DNA of 64,000 nt, taken from Hemerocallis citrina (taxonomy: Eukaryota; Streptophyta; Magnoliopsida; Asparagales; Asphodelaceae). This document shows positions 21,009 through 33,664 of the stretch, one piece after another. Both the position numbers and the translations under genes were made by a program. Positions within the stretch are counted from its first letter, which is position 1; each line of letters starts with the position of its first letter. The notes beneath the pieces were generated by a model. That model ran no database searches and was not told where the DNA came from. It saw only the letters and a list, made by a program, of their open reading frames with translations. The stretch spans positions 178,122,504-178,186,503 of the forward strand of contig CM030368.1 in NCBI GenBank assembly GCA_017893485.1, in the 5' to 3' direction.

Positions 21009-21273
21009 TGTGACGCCCTGCCCCAATACTCAGACGAATTATAAATACTATGTAGTACAACTGCCCACCACAGGCTGCCTCTCAAAAGGTGGTTAACCGG
21101 ATTGGTGACTCTTGATCATTGGCTAATAGTATTTATACTCAAATTATCATATCAAACCTCCCATGTGGGACTATATTTCTCAATCTCAATCTCAAATCTC
21201 TCAAATCCGCACAGTACCAGTCGACTGCTACCAGTACCAGTCGACTGTTCGCTGCCAGATCTGGGGTATTACA
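21009..21273 (-). mobile_element. Solo LTR of the TRIM-like family
   Basis: 265 bp running TGTGACGCCC...GGGTATTACA, with perfect TSD atttc on both sides (21004-21008 and 21274-21278). Its reverse complement matches the LTRs at 46033 and 50518 over the stretch atgatcaagagtcaccaat through aggcagcctgtggt. It contains a USE-like box and a TATA box. Confidence 0.88.
21130..21171 (-). promoter_or_regulatory. USE-like box plus TATA box, spacing 23 bp
   Basis: On the minus strand GTCCCACATGG (21161-21171) is followed after exactly 23 bp by TATAAATA (21130-21137). The plant snRNA upstream element is RTCCCACATCG. A short USE-TATA spacing is known for RNA polymerase III snRNA genes, a longer one for polymerase II. 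Confidence 0.5.
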
Positions 21274-21324
21274 ATTTCTTCTGTTGTAAACGGTTCTGTT
21301 TGCACGAATCCGTTGCAAATGGCA

Positions 21325-21360
21325 ATCTGAGCCGTTGGATCTAGATCCAACGGCTCAGAT
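21325..21360. repeat. 36-bp perfect palindrome
   Basis: It starts atctgagccgttggatc and mirrors exactly around its centre at 21342/21343. A second, smaller palindrome (attttgcct-t-aggcaaaat) follows near 21383-21401. Confidence 0.93.
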
Positions 21361-21965
21361 CCGTGCAGTTTTTTTTATGATTATTTTGCCTTAGGCAAAA
21401 TATCCACACACAAAAAAAAACAAAACAAAACAAAAAAAACCCGTATCTTCTCTCTCTCACTCTCTCCCTTCTCTATCTATCTTCTTCCCCGATCCAAGCC
21501 CTCGTAACCCCACCAAAACCGTTCCCCTCTCACTCTGGTGACTCCTCCTCTCTCACTTCACTCTCTCACTCAGCATCGTTTCCTTGTTGGCACACACTAT
21601 CTCTCTTCCGAAGCACTTCCCCAACCTAAAAAATCCTAATCCCGCTACTGTTCCTCCTCCTCTGCCTGCTGCTCCTTCTCCATTCCCACACTTTCTCTCA
21701 CTCCCAATCTCTCCTCCTATCTTCAAAACCACTCATCCTCCAATTTTTGAACGCCAATCGAAATCCTAGTTCAGCGACAACACCTAGATTGGGGAATTCA
21801 CAGCAGTGTAAGGTAATGACTTCGTAGTTGTATTTGTGAATTACTAGATTGGGAAAATTACTTGAATTGATTAAATTAGGCCAATAATTTTGTAGATATA
21901 GTAGTTTGTATATAGTATTTTGATAATTTTAGACGTTGAAAAATTATTCGTAGTTCTAATTGTAG
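21361..21965. other. Pyrimidine-rich, leader-like segment without a recognised gene
   Basis: Segment 21420-21770 is strongly CT-rich (ctctctcactctctccc) and looks like a plant 5' leader. A possible splice donor (gtaaggtaatg) follows near 21808. No protein in it is recognisable. It could belong to the 5' side of the large MULE. Confidence 0.3.
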
Positions 21966-22422
21966 TTTTTTTGACTGGTTAAAGGTAGGGTAAGTCCCTA
22001 CCTCATTAGAGATATATTAATATAAAGATAAGTACAGGTAAATAATACATAGGGGCAAGATAGTTCAGCTAAACAGATGTCGAACTCTTGGTCCCCAATG
22101 AACTTACGGAAATAGTTATAGCAACTTTAGCATCATAAAGTTTTCAACAAAACATCCAGAATATCAAAAACATCAAAAACAATAGCTCGGTGGCTGGGGT
22201 TGTCTTAGGCTGAGCAGCTATCTTCCTCACTGTCAGCTTGATCAATCCAAATGAACACCTGCTTGAGGAGGACGTCTTGCACTCCAGCTTGCTCCATCTC
22301 TTGAATGAGTTCCACCTTCTTCTTTTTGTTATTGAGCCCATCCAGCCAAGATCGACACCAAAAAATTGCATTAGAAATAATTTTCTTTGGTTGCATAGTC
22401 TTAGAAGAGAAAGTGTGTTCAT
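21966..22422 (-). mobile_element. Small polyA-type retroposed insertion with a 63-codon frame
   Basis: A T-run (21966-21972, poly(A) on the minus strand) and the near-perfect TSDs ttctaattgtag (21954-21965) and ttctagttgtag (22423-22434) delimit the insert. The minus strand contains a short frame starting MQPKKIISNAIFWCRSWLDG and ending ...ADSEEDSCSA-stop at 22205. I do not recognise this protein. It may be a processed pseudogene or the tail of a LINE ending in ACTTACCCTACCTTTAACC. Confidence 0.55.
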
Positions 22423-24479
22423 TTCTAGTTGTAGTTGTAGTTATTTGCTCAAATTGTATATTTATTTGTATTTTCAATTGTTTGTTATTAGTAAAACCGC
22501 ATAAACTGTCCAAAAAAAAATTCAAAACTTTGCGAGTAGGTCGGACTCTCACTGCACAAGTCACCGCAACTTGTAGAAGTGATTTTCGACTCACGATTTG
22601 CGAGATATGGCCGTGTATCACTTTTGGTGTACAAAAACTAAAATAAAGCGGTACACGGCCGTATCTCGCAAACCGTGAGTCAAAACTCACTTGTACAAGT
22701 TGCATTGCCTTTTGTTACGTGAATTCGACCAAGTTGCAAAGTTTTTAAATTTTTTGATGCCGTTTGTGCATTTTTCTCACGTTTCTCGACCAAAAACAAA
22801 AAAAGTAAGAAAGTTTTTGGTACGGTTACACTAGAAAACCCTATAAACAACCTCCAAAAATTACGAAACTTTGCGAGTAGGTTTGTAACGCCCCGATTTC
22901 CATACACTGTGAGACCGTGACATAAGTCAGAATCTTTTCTTCAATTAGCCACAATACACAGAAAAATAGGAAAATTTAAAACTTTTTATTCAACACAAAT
23001 GTATTACAAGTCCGAATGTTACAAAATTGCAGTGCATTACAACAGTGATACAATAATACCTTTGCAATCCCAATTGTTACAACTTTCAACAAATTTACAT
23101 CAGAGTACAATGAATAAAGAACAACACTTGGTACTTCACTTGGATACTTTCCAACAAATAAATAAATTACAACAATTGTAACAAAAGAAACAATAGTAAT
23201 CAACATATATTACAGCCGAAAACTTAAATAAAATCGACTCCCTACTGCTCTTGCCTTGAGTCATCCTGAATCCTGTACCTGTACTTCTACAATCCAGTAC
23301 CTGTAATCTTGTAATCGAGTACTTATTGAAATGGGAACGTCAGTATATATACTGACGCTTTAAGGTTGATGACTAACAGCAATTCTCAACTTTAAGCAAA
23401 CAGATTGATGAAAAGAGAAACGTGTATATATAATTGATGTGTCAGTATATGCTATGACTTAGACTCTAATGCAAGATTAACTAATGCGAGGATGCTCTTA
23501 TTCTAATGCAAGCAAGTCTCCGAAACAGTATGCATCCCATACTACATACGCCCCATCTCGAGCCGTTTCTTCATATATAGAGATTTGAACCCGCGCCATG
23601 AATTCTACTCTTGTACTTAACTTATTTCTGAAGATACAACGTGACTGAAGAGATTGCCCTGAAATGGTCTAATCCCGCCATTCGCAGTCAGCTCATGGTG
23701 TCCCCGTTTTCCACTACTACGCGGCGTACCGGACCTCACTCAAAAACCAGACGAACCCTTGGAGTTTCTGCAATACAGGTTAGCTCGAAGCATTCCCTCC
23801 CCAGCATAGAACATGACGGAGTTCTGGGGGTCCATCCTCCGCCCGCCCTTATCATAGCACTTTAGAAATTAACAGACGAGATACGGATCTCGTGCTCCCA
23901 ACCCATGAGAAGGCACAGACCGTATCCCTTTGATAAGAAGGGTACAACCCAATAACACCACCTAGTGCTGGCCTGTAGGATAGATCGGATCATAAGGTAT
24001 CACCCTTAACACCAACTCTTTTCCTTCGGCGAAAATGATAATAAGTAAAGGTTAAGTAGTAATAGCCATAAGTTACTACTCTACGATGTCACTATCCCTG
24101 AACAATCCTAGGGATGACAACAGTATTAACATAATATGCTAGGTCTTCAGTTAGACTTCGCAAGATAACTCTACTAGGTGCTCAACCTAGACTTACCAGA
24201 ATCCTAAAGGATCTGGTTCATAGCCTATCGATCCAAGACCCTGGCAATACGAACGTATTCGCATGCTACTACCCTGAACTTGGATTTCGTCTACGCTCCG
24301 GTCTGCAATCAACCAACACTGGTTAAGATCTGACGGTACACGAAGAGTGACTTATCCACAGTCCCTTAGGAGTAAAATAAATACACGTCTTGATGGTCGA
24401 CGGCCCCTGGGGCATTGTTATCATCCTAGATGAGCACAACAAAACTGTGTTAGCTAATAAGCTACATACGAGTACACAA

Positions 24480-24790
24480 AATACATACGAGCTAAACAAG
24501 CTACGTATGAAACCAACAACTACATATGAGTTAGGCGAGTTGCGTATGAGACAATAACATACATACGAGCCAAATAAGCTGCGTATGAGACCAACAACTA
24601 CATACGAGCCAGGCGAGCTGTGTATGAGACAACAACATACATATGAGCCAAATAAGCTGCGTATGAGACCAATAACTACGTACGAGCCAGGCGAGCTGCG
24701 TATGAGACAACAATATACATACGAGCCAAATAAGCTACGTATGAAACCAACAACTACATACGAGTCAGGCGAGCTGCGTATGAACAAAAC
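24480..24790. repeat. 39-bp minisatellite in LTR family A, copy 1
   Basis: Alternating 39-bp units (catacgagccaaataagctg... and catacgagccaggcgagctg...) repeat about eight times. Because 39 is a multiple of three, open frames run through it on both strands. Confidence 0.88.
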
Positions 24791-25059
24791 AACATATAGA
24801 AACAACCATACAGGTATTCTAACAACCTAGAAGCAACAAAACGTGCTTACTAGCAAAACTCGATCTTCTATAATTAGAAGCAACAGAAGAATCTTCTAAT
24901 AGTCTAAAATAGACATACTACCAAAGAAAAAACCTGAAAGCGACATAAAAACCTTCCGACAGCCTAGAAGCAACCAGTGCTATGCTTATCGAAATTCGAC
25001 AAAAATAGACTTTTTAGAAAGGTAAGAAAATCTACCATAATTCTCTAGTTGAACACTTT

Positions 25060-26600
25060 TTTCAGATTCTGTAAGGAATTCCAACATCGAACACACGCAA
25101 ATAGTTAACCAAACTACAGAATTTCAACAAATAGTTCAAACTTCTACAGCTTGTAACTTTTACTCTACTTGTCGGAATTTAACCAAATCATACTTTCTAA
25201 AAAGGTGGGAATATATACTACAACTCTCTAGTTGAACCATTTTCCAAATTCCTTATGGAACTCAATCCACCGCCCTCTGAACACACGCAAAATTTAAGCA
25301 AAACAGCAGAATTCCACAACAAGGCTGAAACTTCTAAGGATTGCAACTTTTGCTCTACTTGTCGAAATCTAACGAAACTCGACAATTTGGAAAGGTGGGA
25401 ACAACTACTAAAACTCTCTAGTTGACCACTTTCTCAGATTCTGTAAGGAATTCCAAATTCCTGACCCTCTAACATACGCAAACAGTTAACCAAACTACAG
25501 AATTTCCACAAAAAGCTGAAACTTTTATAGCTTGTAACTTTTGCTTTACTTGTCGGAATTTAACCAAATCATGCAATTTAGAAAGGTAAGAACATATACT
25601 ACAACTCTCTAGTTGATGACTTTTTTAGATTCCTTATGGAACTCAATCTACCGCCCCTTGAACACATACAAAAACTAACAAAAGACAGCACAAGAAAAAG
25701 CAATGTTGAAACTTTAAGAGCTTGTAACTTTTGCTCTACTTGGCGGAATCCAACCAAATCATACAATTTAGAAAGGTGGGAACATATACTATAACTCTCT
25801 AGTTGATGACTTTTTTAGATTCCCTATGGAACTCAATCTACCGTCCCTTAAACACACGCAAAAACTAACAAAAGACAGCCCAAGATAAAGCAAAGTTGAA
25901 ACTTTGAGAGCTTGTAACTTTTGCTCTAGTTGGCGGAATCTAACCAAATCATTCAATTTAGAAATGTGGGAACATATAACTTCCCTATGGAACTCAATCT
26001 ACCGTCCATTGAATACACGCAAAAACTAACAAAAGACCGCCCAAGATAAAGCAAAGTTGAAACTTTGAGAGCTTGTAACTTTTTGCTATACTTGGAGGAA
26101 TCTAACCAAATCATACAATTTAGAAAGTTGGGAACCTATACTACAACTCTCTAGTTGATGACTTTTTCAGATTCCCTATGGAACTCAATCTACCGTCCCT
26201 TGAACACATGCAAACGTTAACAAAAACAGCAGGTTTCTTTAACAAAAGCTGAAACTTTGAAAGTATATAACTTCTACTCCGCTTATCGGAATCTAACTAA
26301 ATAGGCCAATTTGGAAAGGTGAGAATGTCTACTACAACTTCCTAGTTGGTCACTTCCTCTGATTCCGCAAGTAAGAGGCTCGAAAACAACAAACATGCAA
26401 AATAGCAAGCACTCTCAGCCAAGCTGGCTACTCTGTTTTGTAATGGCCATAACTTTTGCGCCTCTTATCGGAATCTAACCAAATACGACATTTTGGAAAT
26501 GTGAGAATGTCTACTACAACTTTCTAGTTGGTCACTTTTCCAAATTCCATAAGGAACACCAAGTTCCAGCCCTTCGAACATAGGTCGTTGTTCACCCCAA
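25060..26600. repeat. ~190-bp tandem repeats (eight degenerate units)
   Basis: The marker cttgtaacttttgct or variants occurs at about 25150, 25340, 25531, 25721, 25911, 26072, 26262 and 26441. The spacing is close to 190 bp, except one 161-bp unit with an internal deletion. The sister LTR at 39155 lacks this array. Confidence 0.88.
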
Positions 26601-29260
26601 AATAGCAAGTTGTTGTCTTTTGCCCAACGCTCGCTATTTTGGGGGAAACGGTCGTTTCACCCATCAAACCACTCAGAAAAATCCCCAAAATTTAGAGCAT
26701 GGTAATAACACCTATAAGAACCTCCAAAATAAATTTGGGGTCAAAACTCCAACTTTAACATAGTTAAACAATTCTAACCCTAAAACAACAAATATTGAAT
26801 CTTTATGCTTCTGGTTTGTGTTCTACCACTTCAAACTTCATGTGCCATCTATTCTAGTACATACTACTCATGAAATTAGTTCAATACAACAACCTACAAT
26901 AATAATACTAAAAAGAGCATGAGAATGAGAAACCCCCACTCAAACTTTGTAGGAATGACTAGCTTGCTCTCTCCTCCTCCTTGTTCTTGCTCCCCTTCAA
27001 AGAGAACCCATGAACCCTAACCCCTTTTTTGATTTGACCTCTCCTTTTCTTTTCTTTTCTTCTCATTTTTTTTCTAAAAATAAAAACTAGTAAAAGAGTA
27101 GTAGGAGAATGAGAGAGAGAGAGAGATAGATGGAGAACAAAATGAAAGAGGGCTTCGCCCTCTTGTTTGGGGCCGACCAATTTGTAGGAGAGGGAAAGAG
27201 AGAGATGTGGTGGAGAAGAGTCCACTCGTCTCTCTCTCTTGTGGCTCACAAAATTCGGATAAATTCGCAATTTTAATTTACAATCAAACCCAATTAATTT
27301 GCAATCAACACCCTAATCCAATTCTAACCCTTCATTTGATCATGATTGATCAAGAATAAGAGGTATTTCCCCAAATCACATACTATACGATTTCATACAA
27401 ACGTACAAAATCGATACAATTCAAATGTGTATATATATCTGTATATACATATAATTTTTATCCGTTAAATCGAATAATCTCTACCAAAAATATTTTAATA
27501 CAGAAATAATAATAAAAATAATTTTATTACTGACTCGGAAGATTCTAGTATCAATTTGATACAAAACAGTTATATAACAACTAGTATATATACATAGATA
27601 ATGTTTATTAACAAAACCGGGTGATATCCACAAAAAATATTTCATTTCTGAAAATAATAATAAAATAATAATTTTTAATATCTGCCCGGGATTTTCCAGA
27701 CATTTTCTCAAAAATGCATTTTTCAAGATTTTGTACAAGTGCACAAAACTGATACAATACCTGTATATACTTACTAGTATATATATCCAGATAACTTTTT
27801 ATTAGAAAAACCAAGTAATTTCTATAAAAAAATATTTTTACTTTTAAAAATAATAATTAAATAAATATAATATCCATCCGGGATATTATAAGGTTGGACT
27901 CACGTAACACAAGTCACCACAACTAGTAGAAGTGAATTCAACTCACGGTTTGAGAGATACGCCCGTGTATCGCTTTTGATGAACAAGAACTAAAATAAAG
28001 CGGTACACGGCCGTATGTCGCAAACCGTGAGTCGAAACTCACTTCTACAAGTTGCGTTGCCTTGTGTTACGTGAATTCAACTAAGATGAAAATTTTTTGA
28101 ATTTTTTATGCCGTTTGTGCGGTTTTCTCATGTTACTCGAACAAGAACAAATAAAGTAAGAATTTTTTTAGTACGATTACACTAGAAAATCCTACAAACG
28201 ACCTCCAAAAATTACGAAACTTTGCGAGTAGGTTGGACTCACGTAACAAAAGTCACCGCAACTTGTAGAAATTATTTTTGACTCGCGGTTTGAGAGAACA
28301 CAAACTAAAATAAAGCGGTACACAGCCGTATCTAGCAAACTGTGAGTCAAAACTCACTTCTACAAGTTGTGTTGCCTTGTGTTACGTGAATTCGACCAAG
28401 TTACAAAGTTTTTGAATTTGTTGATGCCGTTTGTGCAGTTTTCTCACGTTTCTCGAATAAGAACAAATAAAGTAAGAAATTTTTAGTACGGTTACACTAT
28501 AAAACCTTACAAACGACCTTCAAAAATTACAAAACATTGCGAGTAGGTTGGACTCATGTAACACAAGCCACCGCAACTTATAGAAGTGATTTTTGACTCA
28601 CGGTTTGAGAGATACGCCTGTGTATCGCTTTTGGTGAACAGGAACTAAAATAAAGCGGTACACGATCGTATCTCGCAAACCGTGAGTCGAAACTCACTTC
28701 TACAAGTTGCGTTGCCTTGTGTTATGTGAATTTGACCAAGTTGCAAAGTTTTTGATTTTGTTGATGTTGTTTGTGTGGTTTTCTCACATTTCTCGAACAA
28801 GAACAAATAAAGTAAGAAATTGTTTAGTACGGTTACACTAGAAAACCCTACAAACGACCTCCAAAAATTATGAAACTTTGCGAGTAGGTTGGAATCACGT
28901 AACACAAGTCACCGCAACTTGTAAAAATGATTTTCGATTCACAGTTTAAGAGATACACCCGTGTATCGCTTTTGGTGAACAAGAACTAAAATAAAGCGAT
29001 GCACGACCGTATCTAGCAAACCATGAGTCGAACTCACTTCTACAAGTTGCATTATCTTGTGTTAGGTTAGCCCGATCCACTTACAAAGTTTCAGAATTTC
29101 AAGTTTGTATTTGTGTATGTTGTCTTGTGTATTTATATATGCAAATAGGTAAGTAGGTCTATATGATTACTGTGTTCATAATTGTTTTATTTTTTTATGT
29201 TAGATATGGATTGTGTTGAAGATAGTTCCGTTGCCAGAGAAAAAATTGTTCGTGCACAAG

Positions 29261-32200
29261 TGTAACCCCGGTTCCCGATTTTACGGTTTTCATGCTGTAT
29301 ATTTCTCTTTTGTCTTCTTTATATATTGTATTCCGTATCTTGTTCAAATAAAAATTTTGATGTTATTCTGAACCAACCTGATTTATCCTTTATATCATTT
29401 TCTTTACAATTTTATTCAGCCCATTGCACTGAAATTATGCATTTTAATTATATCCTCTAAGCCTAAGCCCAATATGCAATTATTCAATTATTTAAATATT
29501 TAATTTTAACCTAAACCCAAACCCATATCCTATTGAATCCTACCCTACTCCCACTAACAGTCAATCCCAAAATCTCTCCAACTCCCTCTAACGTTCCCCC
29601 ACCCTCTTCTCTAACAGCCCACACCTCCTCAATTTTCTCCATTATGTCATTAACTACCCCATTATTTTAATATTATCCTATTAAACTCTTTCTCTCTCTC
29701 TCCGTACTCACCTTACCTCTTCTCTGTTCCAAATCGAAACAAAGAACACCCCACCCTTCGTCTTCTTCCATCTTCATCTTCTTTGTTTGGTGCACCCAAC
29801 CCCGACGCCTGCACCCTGCGCCTCCCTACCATCACCACTGCCATTCTCAATCGCCGTTCTCCTCCCTGTTGATGAGCCAGCGCAACGACCACCACAGCCT
29901 CGCTGCCTCGTCCTCCGTCGGCCATCGCTCCTCATCGCCAACAGAGCAGCACCTCTCCTCGAGCCTTCATCCTGTCGCTCCTCCTCGCTTACGTCTCCGT
30001 CGTTCCGACCATCGTCTTCCTCCTCCTCGCGTGCCTGCAGCCACCTTCGTCAATCCTCACTAGGGGTGGGCATCGGTCGGTATCCAGCCTAATATGGACC
30101 ATCCACCCCCGATTCAAATAAGATCGGTTTTTTAATTTTCTCATCCGCAACCAATCCGAACCTTAATTGGATCGGTTTCCATCCAAGTCGATTAAGCTCG
30201 GTTTGGATTGGATTGGATGATCGGTTTGGCGTGTTACTTTTCACATTCAACATCATTCATAATTTTTTTGAAATTTAAAAGATCAACTTCAATCAAACTC
30301 AAAAAATAACCTGCTATTTGTTATTCATGAATGAATTTAAAATGAAGATTAATAAAACCACAAGTTGTTAATGAATTTTGCATTAATTGTTTGAGATAAT
30401 GACGTTTAAATGTGGGAGATAAACTACTTTTTCACTTGCATACTTCTGTAATCTTAGTTTATTATCATAAAAGAAACATCAATAACCATACCTAATTGAA
30501 TTTTAGGTACAATAAAAATGATTTAGAAAACAATTTATGCTTGACTTGATTAAAGTACCTACTAAATGTTACATCAACTTTATAATTCTATTAAGCTGGA
30601 CCACACTATAAATCAAGCATTTCTCAACAAAATAACACACATGATTATGGAGAATCAAAACATAGGTAGAACAACTGTTCGGTTTGTATTAAAGAAATTA
30701 AAGAAGACGTTTTGTATCTCCAAGAAAATGAGAAATGACTATTTTTATATTCAAGAAATTAAAGGAGAACTAGATTTTTTATGGACTTATGCATAGAGGT
30801 ACGGTCGATTCAATTTCATCGGTTATTTGAAAGTGCCATCCAACAACCAAACCGGTCTAGTTGGTTATTGAAGATCAAAAACCAGGCCAACCCAAACCCC
30901 CAATTGGTTCGGTTAAAAACGGGTCGGTTCAAGTTGGATTGGTTCGGATAATAGTTGTACACCCCTAGTCCCCACCACTCACCATCTCCCGTTGAGCCAC
31001 CCTTCGAGCCCCATTGCACTAGCGCCTGCCCTCCGCCCTTGTCTTCTTCCTCCCCCCCGCAACTCCACCGACTGCACCATCTGCTGCTCCTCCACCACTA
31101 CATATCACAACCGCTGTCGAAGTCGCCGCCGAAGCCGCTACCCCGATCATCAGAATCAAAGCTTCATCTTGATCCTGATCATCTTGATCATGATCTTTTG
31201 ATCACGGCCATTGATCTTTGATCTTTGATCTTACACTTGATCTCGGCCGTTGACGGCTTGATCTTGCACTTGATCATCGATCGTCGATCGTCATCAAGAT
31301 CTATACCCGATCGTGATCATCACATCAAGATCCACTTTGTTCGCGATCATCGCCATTGTCGTCGAGATTCTCATCCCGTTATTCTCTATATTCAGATTAA
31401 CCATATAAAAGGCAAGTCACCATCTCTTTCTTGAATCGTTCATTGTGTCTGTATTCAATAATGTTTATTGAAGTTCTCACAAGTAGATCTCATCGTATTC
31501 ATCGTATATTGTTGTTGTCTTGTTCTTCGTTGAGAATGTAGCGGATTTACATGAGCTAATTCCCTTATTCTTGACTTCGTGCCAATATTTGATTCTAAAG
31601 ATCGTGTCTTTCATGCATTTCATGTAGATATATTGATATTAGGAATTATTCATGCATGTCATTCCATCGATAAACTATTATAGAGTTGCATCTTAGGTTG
31701 CTATTGATTGAATCATCGATTTAATGTGTTGTTTAGCATTAGATTAAATGCATGGTTATGCTTCCTTGCTTTGATTTCCTAGTCATCATGCTTACCACGT
31801 TAATCAACTAATTGAATTGATAACTATAACCTTAGATTACTTTTATACCATGAAATATGTTAATTCATAAATTTTACTGTCTGTCTGAAATTTGTATGAT
31901 CTTTTCGATCCATTTATTGACATTGAAACATGAAAGTTTGTAAATATTAAATGTAGCCCTATGTTTCTAGTTTCCATAATAGTAAAAATGATTGAATTCC
32001 GCCTTATATTGCATGAGATATGATGATTTTACTATTGTTGCGTTTTATTCCCAAAATTTCCTTATTCGTGATTACACCATGTTAAACTGATTAAATAGAT
32101 AAACTAATGATCAAATATTGCCATGATAAATTCCAGATTGATATTTAACATGCTTAAAGTCATGATAATCATGATAATTATTTTTACTGATTATTAAAAT

Positions 32201-33664
32201 GAATATTTACTGATTCTATAACTGTAACAAATTGACATCGATAACTAGCCAGAATCAGTAATCTGTAAAGAACCCTGTAATTGACATTGCTCATGTTATC
32301 GAAATTTTGACTTTAAATATGCGTTGGAACCGGGAATGAGTCTATTTTCTATAACTTCTAACGGGTCCACATTTGCTGTTCTGTAGCAGCGGAAAATCCA
32401 ATTTTGGTACAGTAACCTACTGCTGTCCAGAATTGAGTTTTCCATGTTTGATAATATATAATTGAACCTATATTGTTGTATTTGATGCATTTAATTGTAT
32501 AAATTGCATTGCATGATCTTAGTGTTGCATTGTCATCATCCTAGTGTTCCTTATTGATCGTCTTACCATTTTTCCATTGATATTATTGTCCCTATTGTTC
32601 CATATTATCATCGTAACATTGTCAACCGTTATTGCATATTGATTGAATAAAGAATTGTTAACAAGACGGGGTTTAAGGGTTATTTAAATAGTGGACAATG
32701 TAGAGACTGTACTCGGAGGAGGGGCCCGTGTTTCCTTAAATATTGTTATCGGCTATTGTCCTATCGATTGATTGTGGCTTATGGCAGTAACACAATCTAT
32801 CGTGTATTGTATTATGGCCAATTATCGTATCATGTTTAAATATTGAATTGTAATTATCGAATATTGAGTATCGTTTCCAAGTACATGATCTATAGAGTAC
32901 ACCACTTAGGTCTAAACGTCATTGATTGTATGCATTGAACATATGGTATGGGATGCAGTAGTACATGCATTAGTTAGGACTAAATTGAATAATAGACTTA
33001 AGATCGTCATCGCATCATCATTGCATATTATCATCATTATTGAACATTGTTATCGTTATTGTTTACCGTTATTATTATCGTTTATTGTTATGGTTATTGA
33101 CCATCGTTATTGCATATTGCACATTGTATCGTTATCGTTTTGCCATTGTTCATTGTTATCGATCATATTGTTTCATTGAATTCATTGTTTTATCGTTATT
33201 GCCATTGTTTCACTGCTTTCCTCTATTTGCCGTCCATGACTTGCTCTAAGGACATATTATTCTATCGTTTTAGATAAACAACTTGCAGGTAGTCCAGGAG
33301 AATTGTTTGATGGATTGAGAGAACAACATTGGTGAAGGAACTGATAGCATCGTCGTTCATTTAATTATTGTTTATGTGATGGAGACTTAAATTATTGAAC
33401 ATTGTTATTTCATTGTATTTTGGGCTTTCGACCCGAATATTGTTATTCTTGTTTCCAGATGTTGGATTATTAAATTTGGTTATTTCATGCTTATATTCCA
33501 AGTATTGTTGTTCATGTGATTATTCTTTTATTGCATACTTGGTTGTATCGCTTTCTTGTTTATATTATTGAGTTGAATCAGTAACAGCTTATGGATGACG
33601 CAAGTCATTCGCTGGGCCAATGTCACTGCTTGTATTCTGTATTTTTGGAAAGCGGGACGTGACA
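29261..33664 (+). mobile_element. Solo LTR, family B, copy 1, inside the transposase gene
   Basis: TGTAACCCCGG...GGGACGTGACA with perfect TSD acaag (29256-29260 and 33665-33669). Removing it and one TSD restores the transposase frame. Excluding a nested hAT MITE it is about 3.5 kb, the LTR length of its relatives at 46535, 56184 and 56450. It has no internal region. Pyrimidine-rich blocks (29750-30050 and 30970-31400) mirror the purine-rich blocks of the minus-oriented copies. Confidence 0.88.
30061..30967. mobile_element. hAT-type MITE nested in the family-B solo LTR
   Basis: The terminal repeats are TAGGGGTGGGCA at the left and ...GTACACCCCTA at the right. The 8-bp flanks atcctcac and gtccccac match at 6 of 8 (two transitions). 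ATCGGTT/AACCGG motifs cluster at both ends. It is 907 bp and non-coding. Confidence 0.75.

Larger units (their letters stand above)
22892..27890 (-). mobile_element. Solo LTR, family A, copy 1 (about 5.0 kb)
   Basis: It runs TGTAACGCCCC...GGGATATTATA, the last bases being a mutated TGCA end. The perfect TSD aggtt flanks it (22887-22891 and 27891-27895). There is no internal domain, PBS or second LTR. Orientation is inferred as minus, since retrotransposon LTRs often end CGGGGCGTTACA. Inside are a 39-bp minisatellite (24480-24790), a ~190-bp tandem array (25060-26600) and a CT/GA-rich block near 26960-27250. Confidence 0.82.
22513..29095. repeat. Array of ~340-bp hairpin-forming tandem repeats (about five units, split by a solo LTR)
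   Basis: The marker gcgagtagg recurs at about 22532, 22881, 28223, 28539 and 28880. Subtracting the solo LTR (22892-27890), spacings are 316-350 bp. Each unit holds a long imperfect inverted repeat. One arm runs ...gcaacttgtagaagtga...cggtttgagagatac, and the other runs ...gtatctcgcaaaccgtgagt...cacttctacaagttgc, with a ~20-nt spacer. The array lies upstream of the MULE transposase start. Confidence 0.88.

Noticed and set aside
22205..22705. 166-codon minus-strand frame
   Set aside because: It runs from the hairpin repeat array into the small retroposed insert, so it crosses an insertion boundary. Only the last 63 codons could be a real unit.
24480..24790. CRISPR-like regular repeats
   Set aside because: There are no unique spacers. 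Units are adjacent and degenerate, and the DNA is plant nuclear.
24323..24805. 160-codon minus-strand frame
   Set aside because: Produced by a 39-bp minisatellite inside a solo LTR. It is reported as a repeat, not as a gene.
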